Assembly (NCBI RefSeq): GCF_024170405.1
Contig: NZ_JALJYC010000003.1
Location: 1-64,000 of the forward strand
Reading direction: 5' to 3'
Length of the DNA stretch: 64,000 nucleotides
From: Neisseria perflava
GTDB taxonomy: Bacteria; Pseudomonadota; Gammaproteobacteria; Burkholderiales; Neisseriaceae
Every line of letters starts with the position of its first letter. Position 1 is the first letter of the stretch. Below are positions 48,867 through 57,109 of the stretch, in pieces. A program made the position numbers and the translations under genes. A model generated the notes under the pieces. It saw only the letters and a program-made list of their open reading frames with translations, ran no database searches and was not told where the DNA came from.

Positions 48867-49805
48867 ATGTACCCGATAGTCGAACCGCTGCGCAGCGGTC
48901 TTTTGCGCGTTTCCGATGTTCATCAGATTTACTGGGAAGAGTCCGGCAATCCCGACGGCTTGCCGGTAATTTTTCTGCACGGCGGGCCGGGTGCGGGGGC
49001 ATCGCCGGAATGCCGTGGCTTTTTCAATCCCGAGGTATATCAGATTGTGATTATCGACCAGCGCGGCTGCGGCCGCTCGCGCCCCTTTGCCTGCGTGGAA
49101 GAAAATACCACTTGGGATTTGGTCGCCGATATCGAGGCGGTGCGCACGATGTTGGGGATTGAAAAATGGCTGGTGTTCGGCGGCTCGTGGGGCAGCACGC
49201 TGGCGCTGGCGTATGCGCAAAGCCATCCGCAGCGCGTGGCGGGGCTGGTGTTGCGCGGGATTTTCTTATGCAGGCCGTCTGAAATTGATTGGCTGTATGA
49301 ATTGGGTAGCGGCGTCAGTCAGATTTATCCGCAGCAATGGCAGCGCTATTTAGAGCCGGTTGCGCCGCAAAAACGCGGGCAAATGGTATCTGCGTATCAT
49401 GAATTGCTGTTCGGCGACGATGAGCAAGGCCGTCTGAAGGCGGCGAAAGCGTGGGCGGATTGGGAAAGCTATCTGGTGCACTTCGAGCCGCAGGAAGTAG
49501 ATGAAAATGCGCAGGAAGCTTTGGCGATTGCAAGCATTGAAAACCATTATTTCGTCAACGGCGGCTGGTTGCAGGGCGAACGGGCGATTTTGGCGAATGC
49601 CGCGAAAATCCGGCATATTCCGACTGTTATCGTGCAGGGGCGCTATGATTTGTGTACGCCCATGCAGAGCGCGTGGGAGTTGGCGAACGCTTTACCGCAG
49701 GCCGAGTTGCGTGTGATACAGGGCGGCCATTCGTCGTTTGATACTGCGCTGGCGGCGGCTTTGGTGCAGGCAACGGATGAGATGGCAGGTAGGGCGGATT
49801 GGTAA
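48867..49805 (+). CDS. pip: Prolyl aminopeptidase
   Basis: Pip releases N-terminal proline from peptides and is used as an identification trait for Neisseria. From the ATG at 48867 (GGAGTGTGAAG upstream) the protein has 312 residues, near the family length. It is an alpha/beta hydrolase with HGGPGAG (oxyanion loop, about residues 38-44), nucleophile GGSWGSTLALAYAQ (about 105-118), catalytic Asp in VQGRYDLCTP and His in IQGGHSSFD. The open frame extends upstream to 48489, but that part overlaps the divergent thioesterase. An inverted uptake-sequence hairpin follows. Confidence 0.94.
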   Translation: MYPIVEPLRSGLLRVSDVHQIYWEESGNPDGLPVIFLHGGPGAGASPECRGFFNPEVYQIVIIDQRGCGRSRPFACVEENTTWDLVADIEAVRTMLGIEKWLVFGGSWGSTLALAYAQSHPQRVAGLVLRGIFLCRPSEIDWLYELGSGVSQIYPQQWQRYLEPVAPQKRGQMVSAYHELLFGDDEQGRLKAAKAWADWESYLVHFEPQEVDENAQEALAIASIENHYFVNGGWLQGERAILANAAKIRHIPTVIVQGRYDLCTPMQSAWELANALPQAELRVIQGGHSSFDTALAAALVQATDEMAGRADW

Positions 49806-49814
49806 GCGGATAAT

Positions 49815-49846
49815 CAAAATGCCGTCTGAAATTTCAGACGGCATTT
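49815..49846. terminator. Tight inverted DUS terminator between convergent genes
   Basis: AAAATGCCGTCTGAAA and TTTCAGACGGCATTT meet with no loop between arms. It lies between pip and ppa. Confidence 0.7.
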
Positions 49847-49864
49847 GTGTTCAGGCGGGGGAAA

Positions 49865-50398
49865 TTAAGCCTGTTTGTTCCAACGCTCGATGGATTCTTT
49901 AATCACTTCTTTGGCTTCCGCTACATCGCCCCATTTGGTGACTTGGGTCGTACCTGCTTTTTTCAGGTCTTTATAGTGGTTGAAGTGGAATTCGATTTGT
50001 TTGATTAATTGCTGCGGCAGGTCGGCCAAGCTGTTGTAGGCATTGCCGTTGTTGCGGTCATCGGCCGGTACACAGACGATTTTGTCGTCCACTTCGCCGT
50101 CGTCAACGAATTTCATCACGCCGATGACTTTGGCTTCCAAGAATACGCCGGTCGCCAAGGGCTGTTCGGTAACCAGCAATACATCCAACTCGTCGCCGTC
50201 TTCATCCAGGGTTTGCGGAATGAAACCGTAGTTAGTCGGTTTGGCAAAAATGGCGGGTTCGACGCGGTCGAGTTGGAAGGCTGCCAATTTGCGGTTCCAT
50301 TCGATTTTATGGTTGCTGCCTTGCGGGATTTCGTTGACAACATTGATGATACCGCCGTCAACATCGCCGGGCGTCAGGATTTTATTGAAGTCTGCCAT
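49865..50398 (-). CDS. ppa: Inorganic pyrophosphatase
   Basis: This is a family I soluble pyrophosphatase of 177 residues (E. coli 175). EIPQGSNHKIEWNRKLAAFQ (about residues 24-43) and the metal-binding DEDGDELDVLLVTEQPL (about 65-81) are characteristic. DDGEVDDKIVCVPADDRN carries further active-site acids. It hydrolyses the pyrophosphate made by biosynthesis. The gene is monocistronic. Confidence 0.95.
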   Translation of the reverse strand: MADFNKILTPGDVDGGIINVVNEIPQGSNHKIEWNRKLAAFQLDRVEPAIFAKPTNYGFIPQTLDEDGDELDVLLVTEQPLATGVFLEAKVIGVMKFVDDGEVDDKIVCVPADDRNNGNAYNSLADLPQQLIKQIEFHFNHYKDLKKAGTTQVTKWGDVAEAKEVIKESIERWNKQA

Positions 50399-50498
50399 GA
50401 GGGTTTCCTTGTGTATGGGTTAAACGGGAGGAGTATAGCATAAGCCGCCGCCGGGGTAATCAGGCAGACGGAGTTGCGCTTCCAAATAGAATCGGTAA

Positions 50499-50544
50499 AT
50501 AAAAGGCCGTCTGAAAAGCAAATACTTTTTCAGACGGCCTTTTA
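50499..50544. terminator. Inverted DUS terminator after the rpsF operon
   Basis: AAAAGGCCGTCTGAAAAG and TTTTTCAGACGGCCTTTT form the stem. It terminates the minus-strand ribosomal operon at the end of rplI. Confidence 0.75.
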
Positions 50545-50553
50545 TCGGGTCAA

Positions 50554-51006
50554 TTACTCGGCAGCGGCAATCACTGCAACAGTAATTTTGGCAACGGCGT
50601 CAGTATGCAACGCCACTTCCACTTCGTATTCGCCAACAGCTTTCAGCGGGCCGTTCGGCAGACGTACGTTGGATTTCAGGGCTTGGATACCGGCGGCGAT
50701 GATGGCATCGGCGATGTCGGCATTGGTTACAGAACCGAACAGGCGGCCGTCCACACCGGCTTTTTGTGCCACGGTAACGGTTTGGCCGTCCAGTTTTTCT
50801 TGGCGGGCTTGAGCGTCGGCCAAGATTTCGGCTTGACGGGCTTCCAATTCGGCACGGCGTGCTTCGAATTCTTTCATGTTCGCTTCGGTAGCGCGTTTGG
50901 CTTTACCGGTCGGAATCAGGAAGTTGCGGGCGTAGCCGTTTTTCACGGTAACGATGTCGCCCAAGTTACCCAAACCGCCGATTTTTTCTAACAGAATAAT
51001 TTGCAT
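50554..51006 (-). CDS. rplI: 50S ribosomal protein L9
   Basis: The 150-residue protein starts MQIILLEKIGGLGNLGDIVT, followed by VKNGYARNFLIPTGKAKRAT, the L9 N-domain and its RNA-binding loop. The long connecting helix and C-terminal domain (about residues 80-150) complete the elongated form. It is the last gene of rpsF-priB-rpsR-rplI. The gene after it ends at a DUS terminator. Confidence 0.97.
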   Translation of the reverse strand: MQIILLEKIGGLGNLGDIVTVKNGYARNFLIPTGKAKRATEANMKEFEARRAELEARQAEILADAQARQEKLDGQTVTVAQKAGVDGRLFGSVTNADIADAIIAAGIQALKSNVRLPNGPLKAVGEYEVEVALHTDAVAKITVAVIAAAE

Positions 51007-51020
51007 GATTTAAGCTCCAA

Positions 51021-51251
51021 TTATTTGTGTTGGTCGGTGTAAGGCAACAGCGCCAGGAAACGGGCACGTTTCACAGCAACCGCCAGTTGGCGTTGGTAGT
51101 GGGCTTTAGTGCCGGTAATGCGGGCAGGGATGATTTTGCCGTTTTCAGAGATGAAGTCTTTGAGCAAATCTACTTGTTTGTAATCGACTTCTTGGATTTT
51201 TTCAGCCGTAAAACGGCAGAATTTTCTACGTTTGAATGATTGACGAGCCAT
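51021..51251 (-). CDS. rpsR: 30S ribosomal protein S18
   Basis: The 76-residue protein is clearly S18: RRKFCRFTAEKIQEVDYKQV near the start and FISENGKIIPARITGTKAHY (about residues 33-52), then the basic tail QRQLAVAVKRARFLALLPYT. It lies between priB and rplI with short gaps, as in E. coli. Confidence 0.97.
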   Translation of the reverse strand: MARQSFKRRKFCRFTAEKIQEVDYKQVDLLKDFISENGKIIPARITGTKAHYQRQLAVAVKRARFLALLPYTDQHK

Positions 51252-51257
51252 TGTCGT

Positions 51258-51554
51258 TTAACCTTTATATTCTTTAATGTTCTGTATGCGGAGTATCGGA
51301 CGCGGGAAGCGTTGGCTGCGTTGCGCTAAAAAACCTTCTGCTTCGATGACGGCGTCTTGGCGATACTGCCATTCTTCAGCCTGTTTGCCTAATAACCGGG
51401 CGGGCATTTCGAATTTGACCAGGCATTGCTGGGCGTTTTCTTCCTGCCAGGATTCGTGTTGCAACAATAAATCCAAAACGGGAATGCCGGCCGGGGTGTA
51501 CCGCAGGACGCCGCATTGGGCGATTCGCGCGGTCAGGCGGACAAGATTATTCAA
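51258..51554 (-). CDS. priB: Primosomal replication protein PriB
   Basis: PriB is a single-stranded-DNA-binding OB-fold protein used in replication restart. The 98-residue protein has NNLVRLTARIAQCGVLRYTP, the loop AGIPVLDLLLQHES, and VEMPARLLGKQ/FEMPARLLGKQ near residues 48-58. It is set between rpsF and rpsR, the conserved location. It overlaps neither gene (3 and 6 base gaps). Confidence 0.94.
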   Translation of the reverse strand: MNNLVRLTARIAQCGVLRYTPAGIPVLDLLLQHESWQEENAQQCLVKFEMPARLLGKQAEEWQYRQDAVIEAEGFLAQRSQRFPRPILRIQNIKEYKG

Positions 51555-51557
51555 ATC

Positions 51558-51950
51558 TTATTCTGCTGCTTCAACTACTTCAACCACGGCAACTTCTACG
51601 ACTTCGCCGCCGTTCAGCAGGTTTTTGGATTTTTCGCCGCCCATCATGGCAGACGGAGTGGCCACAGCGTGTTTGGTTTTGATGGTCAGGTGACGCAGAA
51701 CGGCGTCGTTGAAGCGGAAAGCGGTTTCCAGCTCTTCAACCACTTCCGGAGTGGTTTCGATGTTCATCAAAACATAGTGTGCTTTGTGGATTTTGTTAAT
51801 CGGGTAAGCCAGTTGGCGGCGACCCCAGTCTTCCAAGCGGTGGATTTTACCGTTGGCTTCGGTAATCATGGTTTTGTAACGCTCAACCATAGCGGGCACT
51901 TGCTCGCTTTGATCAGGATGAACGATAAACACGATCTCGTAATGACGCAT
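51558..51950 (-). CDS. rpsF: 30S ribosomal protein S6
   Basis: The 130-residue S6 begins MRHYEIVFIVHPDQSEQVPA and has the typical EDWGRRQLAYPINKIHKAHY (about residues 40-59) and VLMNIETTPEVVEELETAFR motifs. The C-terminal extension is acidic and valine-rich (VVEVAVVEVVEAAE), as in other Neisseria S6. It is the first gene of the operon; its ATG at 51950 follows AAGGAGAT. Confidence 0.97.
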   Translation of the reverse strand: MRHYEIVFIVHPDQSEQVPAMVERYKTMITEANGKIHRLEDWGRRQLAYPINKIHKAHYVLMNIETTPEVVEELETAFRFNDAVLRHLTIKTKHAVATPSAMMGGEKSKNLLNGGEVVEVAVVEVVEAAE

Positions 51951-52101
51951 GTTATCTCCTTATGGATTCATAAACAGCCTTCTGCCATGCGAAAAGCGGA
52001 AAGCAAGGTTGGAAAACGCGCAATTATAGCCGGATTCGAAAAGGGAAGCAAGGGTAGGGGCGGATTTTTAAGATTTTTGTCGGAGACAGCGTTTTGCGGG
52101 A

Positions 52102-52149
52102 TTTTTTCAGACGGCCTAAAGGAAACAGGATAGGCCGTCTGAAAATTTT
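52102..52149. terminator. Opposed DUS pair upstream of pstS
   Basis: TTTTTTCAGACGGCCTA and TAGGCCGTCTGAAAATTTT form an inverted pair about 18 bases apart. It separates the minus-strand ribosomal operon from pstS; terminator function is uncertain because the arms face outward. Confidence 0.45.
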
Positions 52150-52156
52150 GTTACAA

Positions 52157-52174
52157 CTGTAATGAATCTGTAAC
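52157..52174 (+). promoter_or_regulatory. Pho box before pstS
   Basis: CTGTAAT, four bases and CTGTAAC form a direct repeat with 11-base phasing, as in the PhoB consensus. A -10 TATGTT follows at 52195-52200. The box should replace the -35 of a phosphate-starvation promoter. Confidence 0.75.
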
Positions 52175-52248
52175 AAGGCGCGATTAAACTTTGCTATGTT
52201 AACCAAGCGTTATTTTTCTTAACAAATTTTCGACAAAGGAACAGAGTC

Positions 52249-53364
52249 ATGAAGAAATCCGTTTTTGCCGTCAGCATTGCAACCGTGTTGGCGTTGGCCG
52301 CTTGTGGCGGCGAACAGAAAGCTCCCGAATCTTCTAATGCGGCAGCGTCTCCTGCGGCGGCGCAAGGCCAGCAGCAGCCGGTGGGCTTGGATGTGACCGG
52401 CGCGGGCGCGTCGTTTCCGCAGCCGGTGTATGTGCAGTGGGCAACCGCGTTCCAACAGGCCAGCGGCAACCGCATTAATTACCAGTCTATCGGCTCTTCC
52501 GGCGGGGTAAAACAGATTATCGCCAAAACCGTAGATTTCGGCGCGAGCGACTCGCCTTTGTCGGCTGAGCAGCTGGAAGCGGAAGGCTTGGTGCAGTTTC
52601 CGACCGTTATCGGCGGCGTGGTGCCGGTGGTGAACATCGAGGGCGTGGCAGCGGGGCAGTTGAAATTGAGCGGCGAAGCGCTGGCGGATATTTATTTGGG
52701 CAAAATCGCCAAGTGGAACGACCCGAAAATTCAGGAACTCAATCCTGATGTGAAACTGCCGGACGCGGCGATTACCACAGTATTCCGTTCCGACGGTTCG
52801 GGCACCAGCTTTGCCTTTACTTCTTACCTGAGCCAGGTTTCTCCGGCATGGAAAGACCAGGTGGGCGCGGCTAATACCGTGAAATGGCCGACTTCCTCCA
52901 GCGGCGTGGGCGGCAAGGGTAACGAGGGCGTGGCCAACTATGTGGCGCGCGTGCCGAACGCCATCGGTTATGTGGAATATGCTTACGCCAAGCAAAACAA
53001 CATGAGCCATATCCAGCTGAAAAATGCGGCGGGCAATTTCGTGCAGCCGTCTCAGGAAACCTTTGCCGCTGCGTCTAAAGTGGACTGGTCTGCCGTTAAA
53101 GGTTTCAGCCTACTGCTGACCAACCAGCCTGACCCGAACGCATGGCCGCTGGCTTCAGCAACCTTTATTTTAATGCACAAGCAAAACGCTGACGCCGCCA
53201 AAGCGAAAACCGCGCTGGAATTTTTCGACTGGGCTTATACCAACGGCGATGAGGCGGCTGCCAAACTGGATTATGTGCCGCTGCCGGCCGAAGTGAAAGA
53301 TTTGGTGCGCAAAGAATGGCAAAACATTCAGGATATAAACGGTAAGCCGGTTTTGGGTAGTTAA
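52249..53364 (+). CDS. pstS: Phosphate ABC transporter substrate-binding lipoprotein PstS
   Basis: PstS captures phosphate in the periplasm for the PstCAB transporter. The 371-residue precursor has a lipobox LALAACG (modified cysteine residue 19). A low-complexity linker (AAASPAAAQGQQQP) follows, then the PstS fold from VTGAGASFPQPVYVQWATAF (about residues 49-68). The phosphate site residues are within GSSGGVKQIIAKTVDFGASD and TVFRSDGSGTSFAFTSYL. The Pho box at 52157-52174 marks it as PhoB-regulated. A GC-rich spacer of 239 bases with repeats separates it from pstC. Confidence 0.96.
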   Translation: MKKSVFAVSIATVLALAACGGEQKAPESSNAAASPAAAQGQQQPVGLDVTGAGASFPQPVYVQWATAFQQASGNRINYQSIGSSGGVKQIIAKTVDFGASDSPLSAEQLEAEGLVQFPTVIGGVVPVVNIEGVAAGQLKLSGEALADIYLGKIAKWNDPKIQELNPDVKLPDAAITTVFRSDGSGTSFAFTSYLSQVSPAWKDQVGAANTVKWPTSSSGVGGKGNEGVANYVARVPNAIGYVEYAYAKQNNMSHIQLKNAAGNFVQPSQETFAAASKVDWSAVKGFSLLLTNQPDPNAWPLASATFILMHKQNADAAKAKTALEFFDWAYTNGDEAAAKLDYVPLPAEVKDLVRKEWQNIQDINGKPVLGS

Positions 53365-53420
53365 AACGCGGATAAAGGCCGTCTGAAAGAGTGTTGATGG
53401 GTTGAGTGTCCATGCAATGT

Positions 53421-53481
53421 GTCGGTTGGGATGAAATCCCAACTAAACTCGGGCCATGTTGGGTTTGCCACCCAACCTACG
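53421..53481. repeat. Composite inverted repeat of the GTAGGTTGGG family, copy 3
   Basis: GTCGGTTGGGATGAAATCCC and the end TTGCCACCCAACCTACGG enclose AACTAAACTCGGGCCATGTT. It lies between pstS and pstC. Confidence 0.65.
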
Positions 53482-53497
53482 GCAAATGTGATTTCAA

Positions 53498-53557
53498 CTT
53501 CGCTAAAACTCGCAATGCACGTTTTAGCTTCGCTGAAATTCGCGATGCTCATTTTCA
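53498..53557. repeat. Two imperfect 30-base tandem units between pstS and pstC
   Basis: CTTCGCTAAAACTCGCAATG (53498) is repeated as CTTCGCTGAAATTCGCGATG (53528), each followed by CACGTTTT/CTCATTTT. The differences are transitions and one or two other changes. It precedes an uptake sequence and pstC. Confidence 0.6.
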
Positions 53558-53603
53558 GACGGCCTCGCCGTTCTCCCTTTATCTACGACAAAGGCTTTTC
53601 CTT

Positions 53604-54563
53604 ATGCAATCTTCCACACTTTCCAAGCTCAAGCTGCAACAGCGGTTGGACATGCTGTTTGTCGGCTCGACGCGGCTGTTTGCCGTATTGGTGCTGGCCG
53701 GTTTGGGCGGCATTATGCTGTCGCTGCTGATTGGCGCCATGCCGAGTATTGAAAAATTCGGCTTGGGCTTTTTCACTTCGTCCGAATGGGACGCGGTGGC
53801 GGGCGAATACGGTGCGCTGGCGCCGGTGTACGGTACGGTCGTTACTTCGGCCATCGCGCTTTTGATTGCCGTGCCCGTCAGCTTCGGCATTGCCGTGTTT
53901 CTGACCGAGCTGTGCCCCGTGTGGCTGCGCAAACCTTTGGGAATTTGCGTGGAGCTGCTGGCGGGGATTCCGTCGATTATCTACGGTATGTGGGGCTTGT
54001 TTGTGTTTGCGCCGTTTTTCGCCGAATACGTTCAACCCTATCTGATTGAATATTTGGGCGCGGTTCCCATTGTCGGCTCGCTGTTTCAAGGCGCACCGAT
54101 GGGGATTGGCGTGTTTACCGCTTCGCTGATTCTGGCGGTGATGATTATCCCGTTTATCGCTTCGGTAATGCGCGATGTGTTTGAAATCACGCCGCAGCCC
54201 TTGAAAGAAGCGGCCTACGGCTTGGGCGGCACGCAGTGGGAAGTTATCCGCAACGTGGTTTTGCCTTATACCAAAGCCGGTGTGGTCGGCGGCGTGATTT
54301 TGGGCTTGGGGCGTGCTCTGGGCGAAACGATGGCGGTGACTTTCGTTATCGGCAATGCGTTTAATATCAGCCCGAGCCTGTTTCATTCGGAGGTGTCGAT
54401 TACTTCCGCGCTGGCCAACGAATTTGCCGAAGCGGTCGATCCGATACACCTCTCATCCCTACTGTATCTGGGCTTGATTCTGTTTTTCATCACCTTTGTG
54501 GTGCTGTGTCTGTCTAAAGTCATGCTGTTGCGTATGCAGCGCTCGGAAGGGAAAAAATCATGA
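53604..54563 (+). CDS. pstC: Phosphate ABC transporter permease PstC
   Basis: From the ATG at 53604 the protein has 319 residues and six predicted membrane segments. The permease signature is EAAYGLGGTQWEVIRNVVLP with downstream GVVGGVILGLGRALGETMAV. The start MQSSTLSKLKLQQRLDMLFV fits PstC. It overlaps pstA by four bases. A gap of 239 bases with repeats separates it from pstS, so differing expression of pstS and pstCAB is plausible. Confidence 0.95.
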   Translation: MQSSTLSKLKLQQRLDMLFVGSTRLFAVLVLAGLGGIMLSLLIGAMPSIEKFGLGFFTSSEWDAVAGEYGALAPVYGTVVTSAIALLIAVPVSFGIAVFLTELCPVWLRKPLGICVELLAGIPSIIYGMWGLFVFAPFFAEYVQPYLIEYLGAVPIVGSLFQGAPMGIGVFTASLILAVMIIPFIASVMRDVFEITPQPLKEAAYGLGGTQWEVIRNVVLPYTKAGVVGGVILGLGRALGETMAVTFVIGNAFNISPSLFHSEVSITSALANEFAEAVDPIHLSSLLYLGLILFFITFVVLCLSKVMLLRMQRSEGKKS

Positions 54564-55396
54564 ACGGTATTTACCGCAAACGTCTCTACCGCAACCGTTT
54601 TTATCTCGGCTTGGCCTACTGCATGATGGCGTTCGGCCTGTTTTGGCTGGGTTGGATTTTCTATACCCTGTTCGCCAACGGTTTGGGCGGCATTTCCACC
54701 CATCTGTTTACGCTGGACACGCCGCCGCCGGGCATGGAAGGCGGTTTGCGCAACGCCATTTTCGGCAGCGTGATGATTACCCTGTTCGGCTTGCTGATCG
54801 GTACGCCGATAGGTTTGATGTGCGGCATTTATTTGGCTGAGTTCGGCCGCAACAGCAAGCTGGCGGCGGCTACGCGCTTTATGAATGATATTCTGCTTTC
54901 GGCGCCATCGATTGTGATTGGTTTGTTTATTTACGAGCTGGTGGTGGTCACGCAGGGTCACTTTTCCGGTTGGGCGGGTTCTTTGGCCTTGTCGCTGCTG
55001 GTGATTCCGGTGGTGGTGCGCACCACGGAAAACATGTTGCGCTTGGTGCCTGATAGCCTGCGCGAAGCGGCATTCGCGCTGGGTGCGCCCAAATGGAAGC
55101 TGGTATTGATGGTAACGCTCAAATCCGCTAAAGCGGGGGTGTTGACCGGTATCCTGCTGGCTTTCGCCCGTATTACCGGCGAAACCGCGCCGCTGTTGTT
55201 TACCGCCATGAACAACCAGTTTTTCAGCACCGATATGAACCAGCCGATTGCCAACCTGCCCAACGTGATTTACCAATTTGCCATGAGCCCGTATGAAGAC
55301 TGGCACAGCCTGGCTTGGGCGGCTGCGCTGCTGATTGCGGTAGCGGTGTTGGTGACCAATATTCTGGCGCGTTATTTGGGCAAACAGGCCAAATAA
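54560..55396 (+). CDS. pstA: Phosphate ABC transporter permease PstA
   Basis: The 278-residue membrane protein pairs with PstC. The motif EAAFALGAPKWKLVLMVTLK (about residues 166-185) and GVLTGILLAFARITGETAPL are the ABC permease loop. PNVIYQFAMSPYEDWHSLAW near the C-terminus is typical of PstA. It overlaps pstC by four bases; pstB starts 27 bases downstream. Confidence 0.95.
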   Translation: MNGIYRKRLYRNRFYLGLAYCMMAFGLFWLGWIFYTLFANGLGGISTHLFTLDTPPPGMEGGLRNAIFGSVMITLFGLLIGTPIGLMCGIYLAEFGRNSKLAAATRFMNDILLSAPSIVIGLFIYELVVVTQGHFSGWAGSLALSLLVIPVVVRTTENMLRLVPDSLREAAFALGAPKWKLVLMVTLKSAKAGVLTGILLAFARITGETAPLLFTAMNNQFFSTDMNQPIANLPNVIYQFAMSPYEDWHSLAWAAALLIAVAVLVTNILARYLGKQAK

Positions 55397-55423
55397 ACGC
55401 CATCTGAAAACAGACAGGAAAAA

Positions 55424-56182
55424 ATGATGACTGCCAAACTTGCTGTAAATAATCTGAATTTCTACTACGGCGCGTTCCACGCCTTGAAAAATATCAATTT
55501 AGAAATTCCCGAAAAACAGGTTACCGCCTTTATCGGCCCTTCCGGTTGCGGCAAATCCACGCTGCTGCGCATGTTCAACCGCATGCATGACCTTTATCCC
55601 GGCAACCGCAGCGAAGGCGAAATCCTGCTCGACGGCAGCAATATTCTGGATAAAAGCGTGGATTTGAACCTCTTGCGCGCCAAAGTCGGCATGGTGTTCC
55701 AAAAGCCGACGCCGTTTCCGATGTCGGTGTATGACAACATCGCCTTCGGCGTGAAGCTGTATGAAAAACTCAGCCGCAGCGAAATGGACGACCGCGTGGA
55801 ATGGGCGCTGCACAAAGCCGCGCTGTGGGGCGAAGTGAAAGACAAGCTCAAGCAAAGCGGCAACTCGCTCTCCGGCGGCCAGCAGCAGCGTTTGTGTATC
55901 GCCCGCGCCATCGCCACCAAGCCCGAAGTGTTGCTTTTGGACGAGCCGACTTCCGCGCTTGACCCGATTTCCACCGCCTACATCGAAGAGCTGGTCACCG
56001 AGTTGAAACACGATTACACCATCGCCATCGTCACCCACAATATGCAGCAGGCCGCCCGCGTGTCGGACATCACCGCCTATATGTATCTGGGCGAGATGGT
56101 GGAAGTAGGCGACACCAAAAACCTGTTCACCAAACCGGCGAAAAAAGAAACCGAGGATTACATCACCGGCAAGTTCGGTTAA
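55424..56182 (+). CDS. pstB: Phosphate ABC transporter ATP-binding protein PstB
   Basis: The 252-residue ATPase powers PstCA. Walker A GPSGCGKST (about residues 37-45), signature NSLSGGQQQRLCIARA (about 146-161), Walker B VLLLDEPTSALD (about 168-179) and H-loop THNMQQAAR are intact. It begins with two ATG codons (MMTAKLAVNN), so the true start may be the second. It is the last of pstSCAB, with phoB 140 bases downstream. Confidence 0.96.
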   Translation: MMTAKLAVNNLNFYYGAFHALKNINLEIPEKQVTAFIGPSGCGKSTLLRMFNRMHDLYPGNRSEGEILLDGSNILDKSVDLNLLRAKVGMVFQKPTPFPMSVYDNIAFGVKLYEKLSRSEMDDRVEWALHKAALWGEVKDKLKQSGNSLSGGQQQRLCIARAIATKPEVLLLDEPTSALDPISTAYIEELVTELKHDYTIAIVTHNMQQAARVSDITAYMYLGEMVEVGDTKNLFTKPAKKETEDYITGKFG

Positions 56183-56200
56183 ACTGTCTGCATGGTCAAA

Positions 56201-56268
56201 CGTAGGGTGGGTTTTAACCCACCGTGATTTGAATATCGCGGCAATGGTGGGTCAAAACCCACCCTACG
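56201..56268. repeat. Composite inverted repeat, copy 4 (GTAGGGTGGG variant)
   Basis: CGTAGGGTGGGTTTTAACCC opens the element and AAAACCCACCCTACG closes it. Inner hairpins GGTGGGTTTTAACCCACC and GGTGGGTCAAAACCCACC are nested inside. It lies between pstB and phoB. Confidence 0.65.
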
Positions 56269-56322
56269 AATCATGTTTTCAGACGGCCTGCCCAAAATAA
56301 ACGACAAAAAAAGAGAGAAACC

Positions 56323-57012
56323 ATGTCTGCCTATATCCTGATTGTCGAAGACGAACCGGCTATTGCCACCCTCATCCGTTTCAATCTCGAAGCGGCCGGC
56401 TACCGCACCGCCACCGCCTACGATGTGGCCGAAGCGGAAAACCTGCTCAAAAACGAGCTGCCCGATTTGCTGCTGCTCGATTACATGCTGCCCGACGTAT
56501 CCGGTATCGAATACCTGAAAACCCTGCGCAGCAGCGTGCGCACGCAAAGCCTGCCCGTGATTATGCTGACCGCGCGCGGCGAGGAGGGCGATAAAGAATT
56601 GGGTTTGAACAGCGGCGCCGACGATTATGTCACCAAACCGTTTTCCCCACGCGAGCTGACCGCCCGCATTAATGCCCTGCTGCGCCGCGCCGCGCCGCAG
56701 AAAAGCCGGCAGATTTTGGAAAACCACGGCATCCGCTTGGACGCGGAAAACCGCAAAGCCACCTCTTCAGACGGCATTGAGTTGGCACTCAATCCCAGCG
56801 AGTTCAAAATCCTGCATTTCTTTATGGCGCACCCCAACCGCCTGTACAGCCGCGCCCAGCTGCTCGATTTGATTTGGGGCGATCATGTCTTTATCGAAGA
56901 GCGCACCGTCGATGTCCACATCCGCCGCCTGCGGCAGGGCTTGGGCAAGGCCAATTTGGAACATCTGGTGCAGACCGTGCGCGGCGGCGGGTATCGTTTC
57001 GGCACGGAGTAA
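56323..57012 (+). CDS. phoB: Phosphate regulon response regulator PhoB
   Basis: This OmpR/PhoB-type regulator has 229 residues, equal to E. coli PhoB. The receiver has the acidic pocket VEDEPA, phosphorylation site LLLLDYMLPD (aspartate about residue 53) and KPFSPRELTARI (K about 105). The winged-helix domain (about 135-228) contains LYSRAQLLDLIWGDH and RTVDVHIRRLRQGL. It activates pst and phoU through Pho boxes when phosphate is low. phoR follows 98 bases downstream. No convincing Pho box was seen upstream. Confidence 0.96.
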   Translation: MSAYILIVEDEPAIATLIRFNLEAAGYRTATAYDVAEAENLLKNELPDLLLLDYMLPDVSGIEYLKTLRSSVRTQSLPVIMLTARGEEGDKELGLNSGADDYVTKPFSPRELTARINALLRRAAPQKSRQILENHGIRLDAENRKATSSDGIELALNPSEFKILHFFMAHPNRLYSRAQLLDLIWGDHVFIEERTVDVHIRRLRQGLGKANLEHLVQTVRGGGYRFGTE

Positions 57013-57109
57013 ACCGGCGGCAAGGCCGTCTGAAAAATAAGGCTGTTGTCAGGGTGCGCCGCCTGACTGTGGTGCGGCCTTGCCATCGTTTTTAATCGCT
57101 GCCAACAAT

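Noticed and set aside
56183..56322. Possible Pho box upstream of phoB (CTGTCTGCATGGTCAAAC)
   Set aside because: Second half-site is poor and it sits at the edge of a composite repeat. I do not count it as a Pho box.
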